A stretch of DNA of 64,000 bases from Acholoe squamosa (taxonomy: Eukaryota > Annelida > Polychaeta > Phyllodocida > Polynoidae), in assembly GCA_949317995.1 (NCBI GenBank), contig OX439043.1, forward strand, positions 44,893,560 through 44,957,559, written 5' to 3'. The translations under genes were made by a program, and so were the position numbers. The notes beneath the pieces are model-generated. The model made no database searches. It was not told the origin of the DNA and was given only the letters and a program-made list of their open reading frames with translations. Below are positions 35,201-43,966 of this stretch, in pieces. Position 1 is the stretch's first letter; every line of letters starts with the position of its first letter.

Positions 35201-38200
35201 TGATTTATCGTCGTAGAGCATTAAAAAATCTTATCACAGAATATGATATCATTCCTAATTCTTTAAAATATGATCCTGATTTATTTCTGTTCAAAAATTT
35301 AAAAAAAGTGAAGAAAAAAATATTAAAAGTAAAGAAAGAAGAAGGTGGAATTAAATTTCAGATAGGACTTTGCGTTATTTTAGGAAAATATAACTTAGAA
35401 ACTAGTGAATATTTTCAAATAGAACCATGGTTTTTGAGTCCGGTTCAATTCGGCTTTGATTCTTTGAATTTAGAAGAAACAATTAGGTCTAGTTTTTCTG
35501 TTATATTAGGATTTTTTGATTCTTTCCTTCACATGGGATCAGGATGGTTTCTTAAAAAAATCAAAGTTCTTAGAATTTCAATTTTTAAATATAACCCTTT
35601 AGGAGGAAAAGAAACACAAAAGACTAAAGACTTAATAGACAAAAAAAAATCGATTTTAAATATAAAAGGAACTGGTAATAAATGCTTTCTTTATTCTGTT
35701 TTAGCTGGTCTACATAAAGTAACAAACAATTCAAATTTAGCAAAATCTTATGATATTTTTTTAAATGAATTGAATCTTTCTTTTATTACTTTTCCTGTGA
35801 AATTAAATGAAATATCACAATTTGAAAAAAAGAACAATCTAACAATAAATGTATTTGGTATGTTAGAAACAGAGCAAAAGATAATTCAACCTTTCCCTAT
35901 GTATATTTCTACTAATTCGACTTTTGTTTCTGAAGGAAGACATGTTGATTTATTATTATATGATGATCACTACTATTTGATTAGGAATTTACATAAGTTT
36001 ATAAGACCTTTTTTTTGGAAAAAAACTAGATATTTTTGTTACAAATGCTTGATATCTTTTTGCTCAGAAAAAAAATATAAGTCCCACATAACTCAGAATT
36101 GTAATAAAAATCCTTACGTAGGACAAGGATACTATATGCCACCTACAGGTTCACATCTTAATTTTTCAGATTTCAAAAATAAAGTGAAAAGTCCTTTTAT
36201 CATTTATGCAGATTTTGAATGTTATAATTATAAAATGAAAGAACCAATTTATAAAGGTAAATCTTTATGTGAACGCGAACATAAATTAAATGCTTTCGGT
36301 GCTATAATGGTGTCAAAATATAAAGAATACAATCAAGATCCATTCATATATGTAGGAAAAAATGTCATATCAAATTTTGTCTCTTATTTATATCAAAAAA
36401 GAGCTGAAATATCTTATATTTTACACCATAAAAGAGAACCTATGAAATTAACTCCTCAGGATATTTCTCATATAGCTAAGCAGAGAAAATGTTACGTTTG
36501 TGGGGTTTCATTGACTCGTAAAGGTATACGTAAAGTTTTAGATCATTCTCATATAGGGCGAGAAGGTAAAGGGAGAGACATAAATTATGCTTGTAACAGA
36601 TGTAATCTTACTTATACGTCTTTAAGGATGGATAAATTAAAAATACCTATTGTTATTCATAATAGCATGAACTATGACACTCATTTTCTTATTCAAAAAT
36701 TGTATAAATATGTGGATGAGAAAAATATATCTGTTATAGCAAAATCGTCAGAAAAATTTTTGACTTTAAGTTTTGAAAATTTTCGTTTCATAGATTCTTT
36801 TCAATTTCTTCCTACTTCTTTAGCTAAATTAGCAAATCTTATGAATGAAAAAGGAACTGATGACTTCTATGAAACAAAGAAGCATTTAAAAGATAAAAAA
36901 TTATTACCTTATGTTATCCGTAAAGGAGTTATGTGTTATGATTATATAAATTCATGGAGTGTTTTGAAAGAAAAAAAATTGCCTGCAAGAAAATATTTTT
37001 ATTCTTCTTTAACAAAAGAACACATTTCTAGCGAAGATTACCAGCATGCTCTTTTTATGTTCAAAGCTTTCAAATGCAAGAACCTAAAAGATTATTTGAA
37101 AGAATATTTAAAAATAGATGTGTTGCTTTTATGTGACGTTTTCGAATCTTTCAGAGAAAAGGCTTTAGATTACTATGGATTAGATCCGTCACATTTTCTT
37201 ACTTCACCAAGCTTAAGTTATCAAGCCATGTTGAAATATACTGGGGTTAAATTAGATTTATTTTCGGACATAGAAATGTACAATTTCATAGAAACAGGTG
37301 TAAGAGGAGGGATAACTAATGTTTCTCACAGGTATGCCATGGCAGAAGAACCTGATGAACATATTTTTTATATTGATTGCAATAATTTATATGGAAAATG
37401 TTTAGCAGATTTTTTACCTATTTCTGATTTCAAATGGTTAGAAAAAAAAGAAATAAATAAATTAGAAATATGTAACATTCCAGACGATAATGAAACAGGT
37501 TATATTATGGAAGTAACTCTATCTTATCCTGCAAACCTTCATGATAGGCATAATTCTTTTCCTTTAGCACCAGAAAAATTAGAAATAAAAAAGGAAGATT
37601 TATCCACTTATGCTGAACAAGTACTCAAAGACATAGGAATTTCATATAAAAAAGGAGGAAAAAAATTGATATGTAATTTAAATCAAAAGGAAAATTATGT
37701 TATACATTACCGTAACTTAAAGATATATCTAAACCTAGGAATGAAAATTAAAAAAATACATAGAGTTCTTTCATTCAAACAAAAAGATTGGATGAAACCA
37801 TACATCGATTTTAATACAACAAAAAGAACCTTAGCTACTTCTTCTTTTGACAAAGAATTTTTTAAGCTTTTAATTAACAGCACTTTTTGGAAAACATTAG
37901 AAAATGTTAAGAAAAGATCAACTATGAAATTAACTTCTAATCCTTTAGTAAGTGAAAAACTTATAAGAAAACCAAATTTTAAATCACTTCATATCTTTCA
38001 AAAAGACTTCGTAGGTATACAATATAACAAAGAACGAATTCTTTTAAATAAACCTATATACATAGGATTTACAGTATTAGAACTATCAAAATTATGGATG
38101 TTTAATTTTCATTATAATATCATGTTACCTGCTTTTTCAGAAAGCATTATTCAGTTATTATACACAGATACAGACTCATTCATTTATTATATTAAAGATG

Positions 38201-38679
38201 AACATTTCTTAAAAAAGATAAAAAATATAGAAAATTATTTTGATTTTTCTAATCTTAAAGAAAGTCATCCTTTATTTTCCTCTAAAAATATGAAAGTTTT
38301 AGGAAAATTCAAAGATGAAACAGGAGGGAAAAAAATAAAAGAATTTATAGCATTAAGACCTAAAATGTATTCTATTCTTTATGAAACTGGAGAAGAAGAG
38401 AAAAAAGTGAAAGGCATAAAAAAAAGTTGTATACAAGAAATAAAACATAGTAACTTTAAAAAAGTCTTATTTAAAAATAAAATAAGAGAAGATCGATTCA
38501 GTAATATAGTAAGTCTTAAACATAAAGTGTATACCATTTCCCTACATAAGATTTCTCTTTCTCCTTTTGAAGATAAAAGATATTTATGTGATAGCGGGAT
38601 AAAATCTCTTGCTTATGGACACTATAGTATACCTAAAAGAAAGAAAAAAAGAAAAAGAAACGAAATACCTTTTCCATAA
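35200..38679 (+). CDS. POLB: Protein-primed DNA polymerase B with OTU-like N-terminal domain
   Basis: 1,159 residues. Domains in order: an N-terminal region of unknown role; an OTU-like cysteine-protease fold (Cys162 in GNKCFLYSVLAGL, His248 in HVDLLLYDDHYYLI); a Cys/His finger (FCYKC...H...C, ~280-305); 3'-5' exonuclease Exo I at Asp338/Glu340 (YADFECY); a zinc/HNH-like insert (CYVCG...LDHSHIG...CNRCN); Exo II IVIHNSMNYDTHF; Exo III YLKIDVLLL; polymerase motif A YIDCNNLYG (Asp726); motif B-like NSTFWKTLENV; motif C YTDTDSF (Asp990, Asp992). It replicates the linear element using a terminal protein primer. All catalytic residues are present. Its ATG overlaps the previous stop. The OTU function is inferred. 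Confidence 0.93.
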   Translation: MIYRRRALKNLITEYDIIPNSLKYDPDLFLFKNLKKVKKKILKVKKEEGGIKFQIGLCVILGKYNLETSEYFQIEPWFLSPVQFGFDSLNLEETIRSSFSVILGFFDSFLHMGSGWFLKKIKVLRISIFKYNPLGGKETQKTKDLIDKKKSILNIKGTGNKCFLYSVLAGLHKVTNNSNLAKSYDIFLNELNLSFITFPVKLNEISQFEKKNNLTINVFGMLETEQKIIQPFPMYISTNSTFVSEGRHVDLLLYDDHYYLIRNLHKFIRPFFWKKTRYFCYKCLISFCSEKKYKSHITQNCNKNPYVGQGYYMPPTGSHLNFSDFKNKVKSPFIIYADFECYNYKMKEPIYKGKSLCEREHKLNAFGAIMVSKYKEYNQDPFIYVGKNVISNFVSYLYQKRAEISYILHHKREPMKLTPQDISHIAKQRKCYVCGVSLTRKGIRKVLDHSHIGREGKGRDINYACNRCNLTYTSLRMDKLKIPIVIHNSMNYDTHFLIQKLYKYVDEKNISVIAKSSEKFLTLSFENFRFIDSFQFLPTSLAKLANLMNEKGTDDFYETKKHLKDKKLLPYVIRKGVMCYDYINSWSVLKEKKLPARKYFYSSLTKEHISSEDYQHALFMFKAFKCKNLKDYLKEYLKIDVLLLCDVFESFREKALDYYGLDPSHFLTSPSLSYQAMLKYTGVKLDLFSDIEMYNFIETGVRGGITNVSHRYAMAEEPDEHIFYIDCNNLYGKCLADFLPISDFKWLEKKEINKLEICNIPDDNETGYIMEVTLSYPANLHDRHNSFPLAPEKLEIKKEDLSTYAEQVLKDIGISYKKGGKKLICNLNQKENYVIHYRNLKIYLNLGMKIKKIHRVLSFKQKDWMKPYIDFNTTKRTLATSSFDKEFFKLLINSTFWKTLENVKKRSTMKLTSNPLVSEKLIRKPNFKSLHIFQKDFVGIQYNKERILLNKPIYIGFTVLELSKLWMFNFHYNIMLPAFSESIIQLLYTDTDSFIYYIKDEHFLKKIKNIENYFDFSNLKESHPLFSSKNMKVLGKFKDETGGKKIKEFIALRPKMYSILYETGEEEKKVKGIKKSCIQEIKHSNFKKVLFKNKIREDRFSNIVSLKHKVYTISLHKISLSPFEDKRYLCDSGIKSLAYGHYSIPKRKKKRKRNEIPFP

Positions 38680-38700
38680 ATGAAAAAGAAAAAAAGATCA

Positions 38701-38708
38701 TGAGATAG
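38701..38708 (+). promoter_or_regulatory. TGAGATAG motif, 63 bp before the PC4-like gene
   Basis: Seven of eight match to TGAGATAA, just after the polymerase stop, at the common distance from the next ATG. Confidence 0.4.
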
Positions 38709-38771
38709 CTTGAAAAAACATTCACCTTATTAACATTAGAAAGAAAGCCGAAGGCATAATAAAAGAAAAAA

Positions 38772-39089
38772 ATGAACAAATCAGGAAAATACCCTACTTT
38801 GGCTTTCGGCCGCAGGAAAAGAATAGATATAAATAGATTTAAAGGAAATATATATTTACATTTTCATGACTTGACTAAAGATAAAAGCATATCTCTTCAA
38901 AAAGAAGAGTTTGACCTTCTGCTTCGAATGAAAAATAAAATATATAAAAAAATTGAAAAAGTTAAGAAATTGAAGAAAGAAAACAAGCAAGAAAAAATGA
39001 AAAAAAAGAAAGAAAAAGAACAAAACTTAAGTAGTGATAGCAACAGCGAAAGTGAAATGGAATTAAGTGAAAATGACGGCAGTGAATAA
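38772..39089 (+). CDS. PC4-like (p15) single-stranded DNA-binding protein
   Basis: 105 residues. Residues ~10-60 (FGRRKRIDINRFKGNIYLHF, then SISLQKEEFDLLL) follow the strand and helix pattern of the PC4/p15 coactivator domain, which binds single-stranded DNA and acts in transcription or replication. The C-terminus is a highly charged Lys/Glu tail ending in an acidic Ser-rich segment. The gene stands alone behind its own TGAGATAG, between the polymerase and the zinc-finger gene. Confidence 0.6.
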   Translation: MNKSGKYPTLAFGRRKRIDINRFKGNIYLHFHDLTKDKSISLQKEEFDLLLRMKNKIYKKIEKVKKLKKENKQEKMKKKKEKEQNLSSDSNSESEMELSENDGSE

Positions 39090-39106
39090 TATCATGAAAA
39101 TATTAT

Positions 39107-39114
39107 TGAGATAA
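39107..39114 (+). promoter_or_regulatory. TGAGATAA motif, 60 bp before the zinc-finger gene
   Basis: Exact octamer at the common spacing upstream of the ATG at 39175. Confidence 0.45.
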
Positions 39115-39174
39115 ATGAATGACTTAGCTAATTAGCTTTAGAAATAATCCTTTTCAATTTTTTAATGATAAAAA

Positions 39175-39846
39175 ATGGTTTCTAAATGTGAATTTTGTGG
39201 TAAAAATGCTGATTTAGTAAAAAATAAAAAATATTGTTTAAAATGTGCAGAGTCAATGGTACAAGAATGTATAAGGTGCCATAGACCTTTTCAATCTTAT
39301 CATTATTTTACGTCTGATGAAAATCACTTGAGATGTAATGCCTGCTACAATAAATACATGAAAGAAAAGTTAAAGAGCAAAGCTAAATCTGCACAAAATT
39401 TCAATATAAAAGTCATGGAAGACTTGAGTGAAAATGAAGACTCAAACAGCATGTCTTCAGAAGAAGAAAAAAATGACTCCACCAAGAATGTTGAATTAAA
39501 CATTGTCCGTCCTATCAAGAAAGAAAACGAAAACCTGAAGAGAAGAAAAGAAGAGAGTGATGATAATGTAAGTCATAATGAAAATGAATATGAAGAAAAA
39601 AAAGTAAAAATACAAGTCAAGAAAAAGAAGAAAAAAATAAATAAGACTTCTAGCAGAGTGGAAAATAATACAAGTGATGATGACTTAAGTCAAGATGAAA
39701 ATGAAAAAGCAGAAAAAAAGGAAAAGGTGCAAGTTAAAAGAAAGAGAAATGTGAACAAGCAGCAATCTAATACCTCGCGAAATAAAACTAAAATCAATTC
39801 TAGTTCAAGAAAAACAAAAAACGGGAAACAAAAGTCTGATGTTTAA
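39175..39846 (+). CDS. N-terminal zinc-finger protein with long charged tail
   Basis: 223 residues. The first ~62 contain four Cys pairs (CEFCG, YCLKC, CIRCHRPF, CNAC) arranged as two zinc-binding units, with HRPFQSYHYF between them. The rest is low-complexity Lys/Glu/Ser, with internally repeated acidic (SDDNVSHNENEYEEK, SDDDLSQDENEKAEK) and basic (VQVKKKKKK, VQVKRKRNV) segments and many nuclear-localisation-like runs. It may bind nucleic acid or act as a regulator. I do not recognise a named family. Confidence 0.6.
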   Translation: MVSKCEFCGKNADLVKNKKYCLKCAESMVQECIRCHRPFQSYHYFTSDENHLRCNACYNKYMKEKLKSKAKSAQNFNIKVMEDLSENEDSNSMSSEEEKNDSTKNVELNIVRPIKKENENLKRRKEESDDNVSHNENEYEEKKVKIQVKKKKKKINKTSSRVENNTSDDDLSQDENEKAEKKEKVQVKRKRNVNKQQSNTSRNKTKINSSSRKTKNGKQKSDV

Positions 39847-40138
39847 CATAGATGGAATTATGAAACCAAGTGGCTTCATCCCTATTTACATGCCTGTAAA
39901 TCAGTAAACATTTTTTATATGATGAATAAAATTTAAAAAATTTCATGGATAACCGTGAAATCTGACAGCATAATATGATATCGACACACTTTCTATTACA
40001 TTGAGATGGTTTAAAATCACATGATTATATGTATCGTTCTATTCATGTATAAAAATTATTTGATATATTAGAACGAAACCATGCATATCGGATTTCCATC
40101 TCTGTAATGTAATACAGGAAATATATGTGTCAAAAAAT
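39847..40138. other. Spacer upstream of the integrase gene
   Basis: 292 bp of AT-rich DNA. Contains AATAAA at 39925-39930 (possible polyadenylation signal for the zinc-finger gene) and a weaker TGAGATGG at 40002, about 130 bp before the integrase ATG. An out-of-frame ATG at 40125 opens a five-codon ORF just before the integrase start. Confidence 0.4.
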
Positions 40139-41098
40139 ATGAACCAACAAACTAAAAACAAAGAAAATATTTTAAAAGAAATATTTTTCAATCCGTCTGA
40201 TTCTGCCTCTTTCAGTTCTGCAAATAAATTATATGAAAGTGCAAAGAAAAAAAATAAAAATATAACTCATACGGATGTATCAGCTTTTCTTCATAACACT
40301 AGAACCTATACTTCTCACAAAAAAATAAAACATAGATTTTTACGAAGAAAAACTATAGTGAAAGGTATAAATGATCAATGGCAAATAGATTTAATTAGTA
40401 TATTTAATTTAAAAGATGAAAATGATGATATCAAATATTTACTTGCTTGTATAGATTGTTTTTCTCGTTATGCTTATATTTTTCCTTTAAGAAACAAAAC
40501 AGCTTCCGTCACTTTAGATGGCTTTAAAAATATATTAATGAAAAGCAAAGTTAAGCCTAGAATTATACAATTTGATGACGGAAGTGAATTTAAAGGTGTA
40601 TTCAGAAAATATTTAAAAGAAAATAACATTAAATTTTTCAGTACATCACAAGACACTAAAAGTGCAATAGTAGAAAGATTCAATCGTACTATACAAGATA
40701 AAATATATAAATATCTTACTTTCAAAAAGACTTTGAGATATATAGATGTACTTCAAAATTTAGTATATAGTTATAATCACAGTAAGCATAGAACCTTAGG
40801 TATAAGTCCTTCAGAAGTAACTGAAGCAAACGAAAAAAAAATATGGATAAAACAATACGGGAAATATTTATTCTCTAAAAAACATCATTTACCCTTTAAG
40901 GTTGGAGATAAAGTTAGAATTACTAAATATAAAACTACTTTTAGAAGAGGATATTCTTCTCATTGGAAAAAAGAAATTTTTCAAGTAGCTTATGTTCTTA
41001 GAACTTGGCCTGCAACATATGTATTAATTGATAAAAACAATGAAATATTAAGTGGTAATTTTTATAAAGAAGAACTAGTTAAAATTGAAGGAATTTAA
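40139..41098 (+). CDS. INT: Polinton retrovirus-like integrase (rve, DDE)
   Basis: 319 residues from ATG 40139 (the frame opens at a GTG at 40127). N-terminal Polinton-type region with ILKEIFFNPSDSASF. Core: catalytic Asp in DQWQIDLIS, second Asp in IIQFDDGSEF, Glu in AIVERFNRTIQ, and the YSYNHSKHRTLGISPSE segment typical of rve integrases. The C-terminal domain KVGDKVRITKYKTTF...NFYKEELVKI is the Polinton integrase tail. It joins element ends to host DNA with a 6-bp stagger, matching the ACTAAT duplication here. The reading frame is intact. Confidence 0.92.
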   Translation: MNQQTKNKENILKEIFFNPSDSASFSSANKLYESAKKKNKNITHTDVSAFLHNTRTYTSHKKIKHRFLRRKTIVKGINDQWQIDLISIFNLKDENDDIKYLLACIDCFSRYAYIFPLRNKTASVTLDGFKNILMKSKVKPRIIQFDDGSEFKGVFRKYLKENNIKFFSTSQDTKSAIVERFNRTIQDKIYKYLTFKKTLRYIDVLQNLVYSYNHSKHRTLGISPSEVTEANEKKIWIKQYGKYLFSKKHHLPFKVGDKVRITKYKTTFRRGYSSHWKKEIFQVAYVLRTWPATYVLIDKNNEILSGNFYKEELVKIEGI

Positions 41099-41103
41099 AA
41101 AAA

Positions 41104-41766
41104 ATGGAGCACATAGAATTTCCTATTTTCAATGCATGTATTAGAATACCTTTTTCTATGATTGTAGCAGGTCCTAGTAACAGTGGTAAAACTACTTTTG
41201 TTCATAATTTAATAGAAAACAGTGATCGCATATTAGACAAAAACATAGATTATTTTATTTGGTGTTATGGTCAAACACCTCCTAAAAAACCTTCTATAAT
41301 GCAAGATAAAGACGTTATTTTCATTAATGGTATTCCTTCTTCTTTTGATAAATACATAAAACCGAACTTAAATGGACTTATTATATTAGATGACTTAATG
41401 AAAGAAAGCAGTAATAATGCAGAAATAGGAAAATTATTTACTCAAACTTGTCATCATGAAGGTTTAAATGTGATATATATATCTCAAAATTTTTTTTCTG
41501 AAGGGAAAGAAAGACAAACTGTGAACAGAAATGCTACTTACCTTGTTATATTTAATTCTCCTTTAGATCAAACAGTGCCTCAAATATTAGGAAGAAAATT
41601 ATTACCAAAAAATCATAAAACCTTTATCAATATTTTTAATGAAGCAACTAGAAAACCACATTCTTATCTCTTAATAGACGGACATCAAAAAACTCCACAA
41701 GAATACAGATTAAGAGGAAATATTTTTGATGTAGGCCAAGATGTTTATATTCCAAATAAAACTTAA
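41104..41766 (+). CDS. ATP: DNA-packaging ATPase (FtsK/HerA, A32-like)
   Basis: 220 residues. Walker A is AGPSNSGKTTFVHN (residues ~19-32) and Walker B is GLIILDDLMKE. A sensor-like IYISQNFF segment and an arginine-containing HPSYLLID-type tail (KPHSYLLIDGHQ) complete the pattern of the small genome-packaging ATPases of Polintons and large DNA viruses. It would pump DNA into capsids. It starts 5 bp after the integrase stop, so the two are probably co-expressed. Confidence 0.9.
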   Translation: MEHIEFPIFNACIRIPFSMIVAGPSNSGKTTFVHNLIENSDRILDKNIDYFIWCYGQTPPKKPSIMQDKDVIFINGIPSSFDKYIKPNLNGLIILDDLMKESSNNAEIGKLFTQTCHHEGLNVIYISQNFFSEGKERQTVNRNATYLVIFNSPLDQTVPQILGRKLLPKNHKTFINIFNEATRKPHSYLLIDGHQKTPQEYRLRGNIFDVGQDVYIPNKT

Positions 41767-41777
41767 AAAAATGTACG

Positions 41778-41785
41778 TGTGATAA
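41778..41785 (+). promoter_or_regulatory. TGTGATAA motif, 58 bp before the core-protein gene
   Basis: Variant octamer at the common spacing upstream of ATG 41844. Confidence 0.4.
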
Positions 41786-41843
41786 ATGAAATAAAGAATG
41801 ATATAAAAGACAAGAAATAGTTTTGTTTATTACGTTTTAGAAA

Positions 41844-42275
41844 ATGCCTAAGAAAAGGAAATCTTCGTTTTTAAAAAAAAGACCTATATTAAAAAGGAAA
41901 GGGAAAAAAAGAATTTTAAAGAAAAAGACTAAAAGAAACAAAAGGCCTAATTTGTCTAGGCAATTAGCTTTCCTTACGGTCTTAAGTAACACTAAAAATA
42001 AAAAAAGAAGAAATCTTCTGATAGAATATGCAGGAAAAGAAGACATAGATGCTATATGCCAGTGCATTTATAACGTACTGAAAGGAAACATTAAATTAAG
42101 TCCTTTTTCTTATGCTAAACTTAAAAAGCATAAAAAAATTTTAAGATTTTTAGTAAATAGACGTGTGAATAACAAAAAAAGGAAAGCAGTATTGAAACAA
42201 AAAGGTGGTTTTTTGTCTATGCTTATTCCTTTAGCCGTAACTTTACTAGGAGGTTTAGCAGGAAGTAGACAATAA
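41844..42275 (+). CDS. Basic core-like virion protein with hydrophobic C-terminus
   Basis: 143 residues. The first ~45 are strongly basic (KKRKSSFLKKRPILKRKGKK). The middle is helical (RQLAFLTVLSN, YAGKEDIDAICQCIYNVLKG). The C-terminus is GGFLSMLIPLAVTLLGGLAG, a Gly-flanked hydrophobic segment seen in adenovirus-pX/Polinton-type core proteins. Gly-Gly before the hydrophobic end is a plausible protease cleavage site. Probable role: DNA condensation in the virion. It is followed after one base by the next ATG (42277). Confidence 0.6.
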   Translation: MPKKRKSSFLKKRPILKRKGKKRILKKKTKRNKRPNLSRQLAFLTVLSNTKNKKRRNLLIEYAGKEDIDAICQCIYNVLKGNIKLSPFSYAKLKKHKKILRFLVNRRVNNKKRKAVLKQKGGFLSMLIPLAVTLLGGLAGSRQ

Positions 42276-42276
42276 T

Positions 42277-43318
42277 ATGACTGCTTCTTTCAAAAAAAGT
42301 ATTGTCATTCCTTTAGTTACATATAAAAAACTTAGAGCTATAGAAGAAATTAAGACGAAAGAAACTAAAAATGAAAAAAATCCTATTCTTGAAAGACAAA
42401 AAGAAATGTTAGCAGAAAAAATGTATAACATTCAACCATATAAAGTTTTAAGTACTAATCAAGATATATCTAAACAAAATCCTACTTTTTTTTCTTATTT
42501 TCAAGAAAATCAATCTGAAAAATCTTTTCATACAGGTATATCTATAGAAGAAATATTATCACATATAAGACAAGCACAAATACCTTACATAAAAGAAATT
42601 TTAAAAAAAATGTTAGCTTTACAATTTTTTTGGAATGATCAGGGTGAAATAATAATGAACGGAAAACTGCTAAAAAATTCTAATGTGATAGACATAATGA
42701 AATTTTTTTCTAATACTAGCATAAAAAAAGAACCTCTTGGCATTAATGAACTTTGGTATAATTTATCTCCACATATACCTAAATCTTGGTTTCTCAATAA
42801 ACCAGGAAAAAGCAAGCAGGATGCTGACGCTTATAAAATAAAAAAAATATCCTATAGAAGATCAAAATATAGACATTATAAAAAAACGACAACGACAAAT
42901 ACATAAAAAAATTGAAAAAGGAAAGATAGAATCCATAGAAGCAACAGATGATGAATATTCAGAAAATGATTACGATGATCCAATTGAAAAATCATTATTT
43001 AAAGATTCTGACAGCGTGGACGACGATAAATTAAATTATCCTCCAGAATATGGTAAACAAAAATTATTTATTCCTTCAGGAGAAGAAAAAACCTTCACAG
43101 AATCTGAAGAAAATAAAAAAGATGAAGCAAGTGGAGGAATAGGAGAAGAAATAAAAATTAAGAAAATAAAACCAACTTCTTTTGAACAAAAATTCGATGA
43201 AGAAAGTGAAATAGAACCTATGTCCTCTACCCCTCCTTCTGAAGATATTTTTGGAGGAATAAAAAAGAAAAAAAGTTCGTCTAAAGCATCACCACGTAAA
43301 ACACGATATGGGAGATAA
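42277..43318 (+). CDS. Unknown virion-block protein, split by a frameshift at an A8 run
   Basis: The first frame runs 42277-42906 (209 residues, with an RQAQIPYIKEIL helix and a PKSWFLNKPGK segment). A second frame is open from 42842 to the stop at 43318. It encodes an acidic, low-complexity tail (IEATDDEYSENDYDD) ending in a basic KKKSSSKASPRKTRYGR and has no ATG of its own near its start. The two overlap at a run of eight A (42840-42847), and one base fewer there would join them. So this is one ~347-residue protein with either a +1-type programmed shift, a homopolymer sequencing error or an inactivating indel. Position in the capsid block suggests a virion role; no family recognised. Confidence 0.55.
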
Positions 43319-43397
43319 AAAAAAACCAACCCTAAATATTATGGGAAAGATTGGGACACGAAATGGAAAAAATAGTAATAAATAAAGAAAAAGCATT

Positions 43398-43405
43398 TGA
43401 GATAA
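43398..43405 (+). promoter_or_regulatory. TGAGATAA motif, 31 bp before the pVI-like gene
   Basis: Exact octamer, but closer to the ATG (43437) than the other examples. Confidence 0.35.
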
Positions 43406-43436
43406 AGAAGAAAAAATCCTAGGAAAATAAATAAAA

Positions 43437-43883
43437 ATGTATTCGAATTGTGCTCATAAAAAATTTCTTTACAGGCAATTTTTACGAGAAAATAAAAATC
43501 CATTATTTTACAATCAATATGGAAGTGGATATAATACACTAACTCCTTTCATAGGAAGCAGAAATCAAAGAGGATATGGTATAGGTGGCATACTAAAAGG
43601 TTTATTTAAAACAGTCGTACCTCTCATTACTCCTGCGGTGAAAAGTGCAGGTAAAGCAATAGGAAAACGAGCTCTTAAAGGAGGAATAAAAATTGCAAAA
43701 AATGTTTTAAAAGGTGAAAATATAAAAAAGGCTATAAAAAGAGAAGCTGAAGAAAGTTTGTCTGATTTAGGTTCTCAAGTTATTTCAAACTTTTCAAATC
43801 AAAAGAAATTATCTCCTCAGCCAAAAATTATAAAAAAGAGAAACAGAAAAAAGAAAGGAAGGCATGGTGATATTTTCGGATAG
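43437..43883 (+). CDS. pVI-like membrane-active capsid protein
   Basis: 148 residues. A Tyr/Asn-rich N-terminus with GSGYNTL and RGYGIGGILKGLFKTVVP leads into an amphipathic, Gly/Ala/Lys-rich helix (KSAGKAIGKRALKGGIKIAK) and a basic C-terminus. Polinton and adintovirus capsid loci carry this kind of protein. Its adenovirus counterpart pVI is cut by the viral protease and disrupts membranes. IGG just before the hydrophobic helix fits a protease site. It sits immediately before the major capsid gene. Confidence 0.6.
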   Translation: MYSNCAHKKFLYRQFLRENKNPLFYNQYGSGYNTLTPFIGSRNQRGYGIGGILKGLFKTVVPLITPAVKSAGKAIGKRALKGGIKIAKNVLKGENIKKAIKREAEESLSDLGSQVISNFSNQKKLSPQPKIIKKRNRKKKGRHGDIFG

Positions 43884-43894
43884 AATAAATAGCT

Positions 43895-43902
43895 TGAGAT
43901 AA
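43895..43902 (+). promoter_or_regulatory. TGAGATAA motif, 64 bp before the major capsid gene
   Basis: Exact octamer at the common spacing. It would drive the capsid-protease-membrane protein block, whose genes overlap by ATGA. Confidence 0.45.
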
Positions 43903-43966
43903 ACCGATAACTTGATCTTTTTATATTATCTAAGTAAAAATAAGAAGATACACCTGAACAAAAAAT

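Noticed and set aside
43016..43318. A separate gene starting at the GTG at 43016
   Set aside because: The frame is open back to 42842 and overlaps the previous gene at an A8 run. It is better explained as the tail of the gene at 42277.
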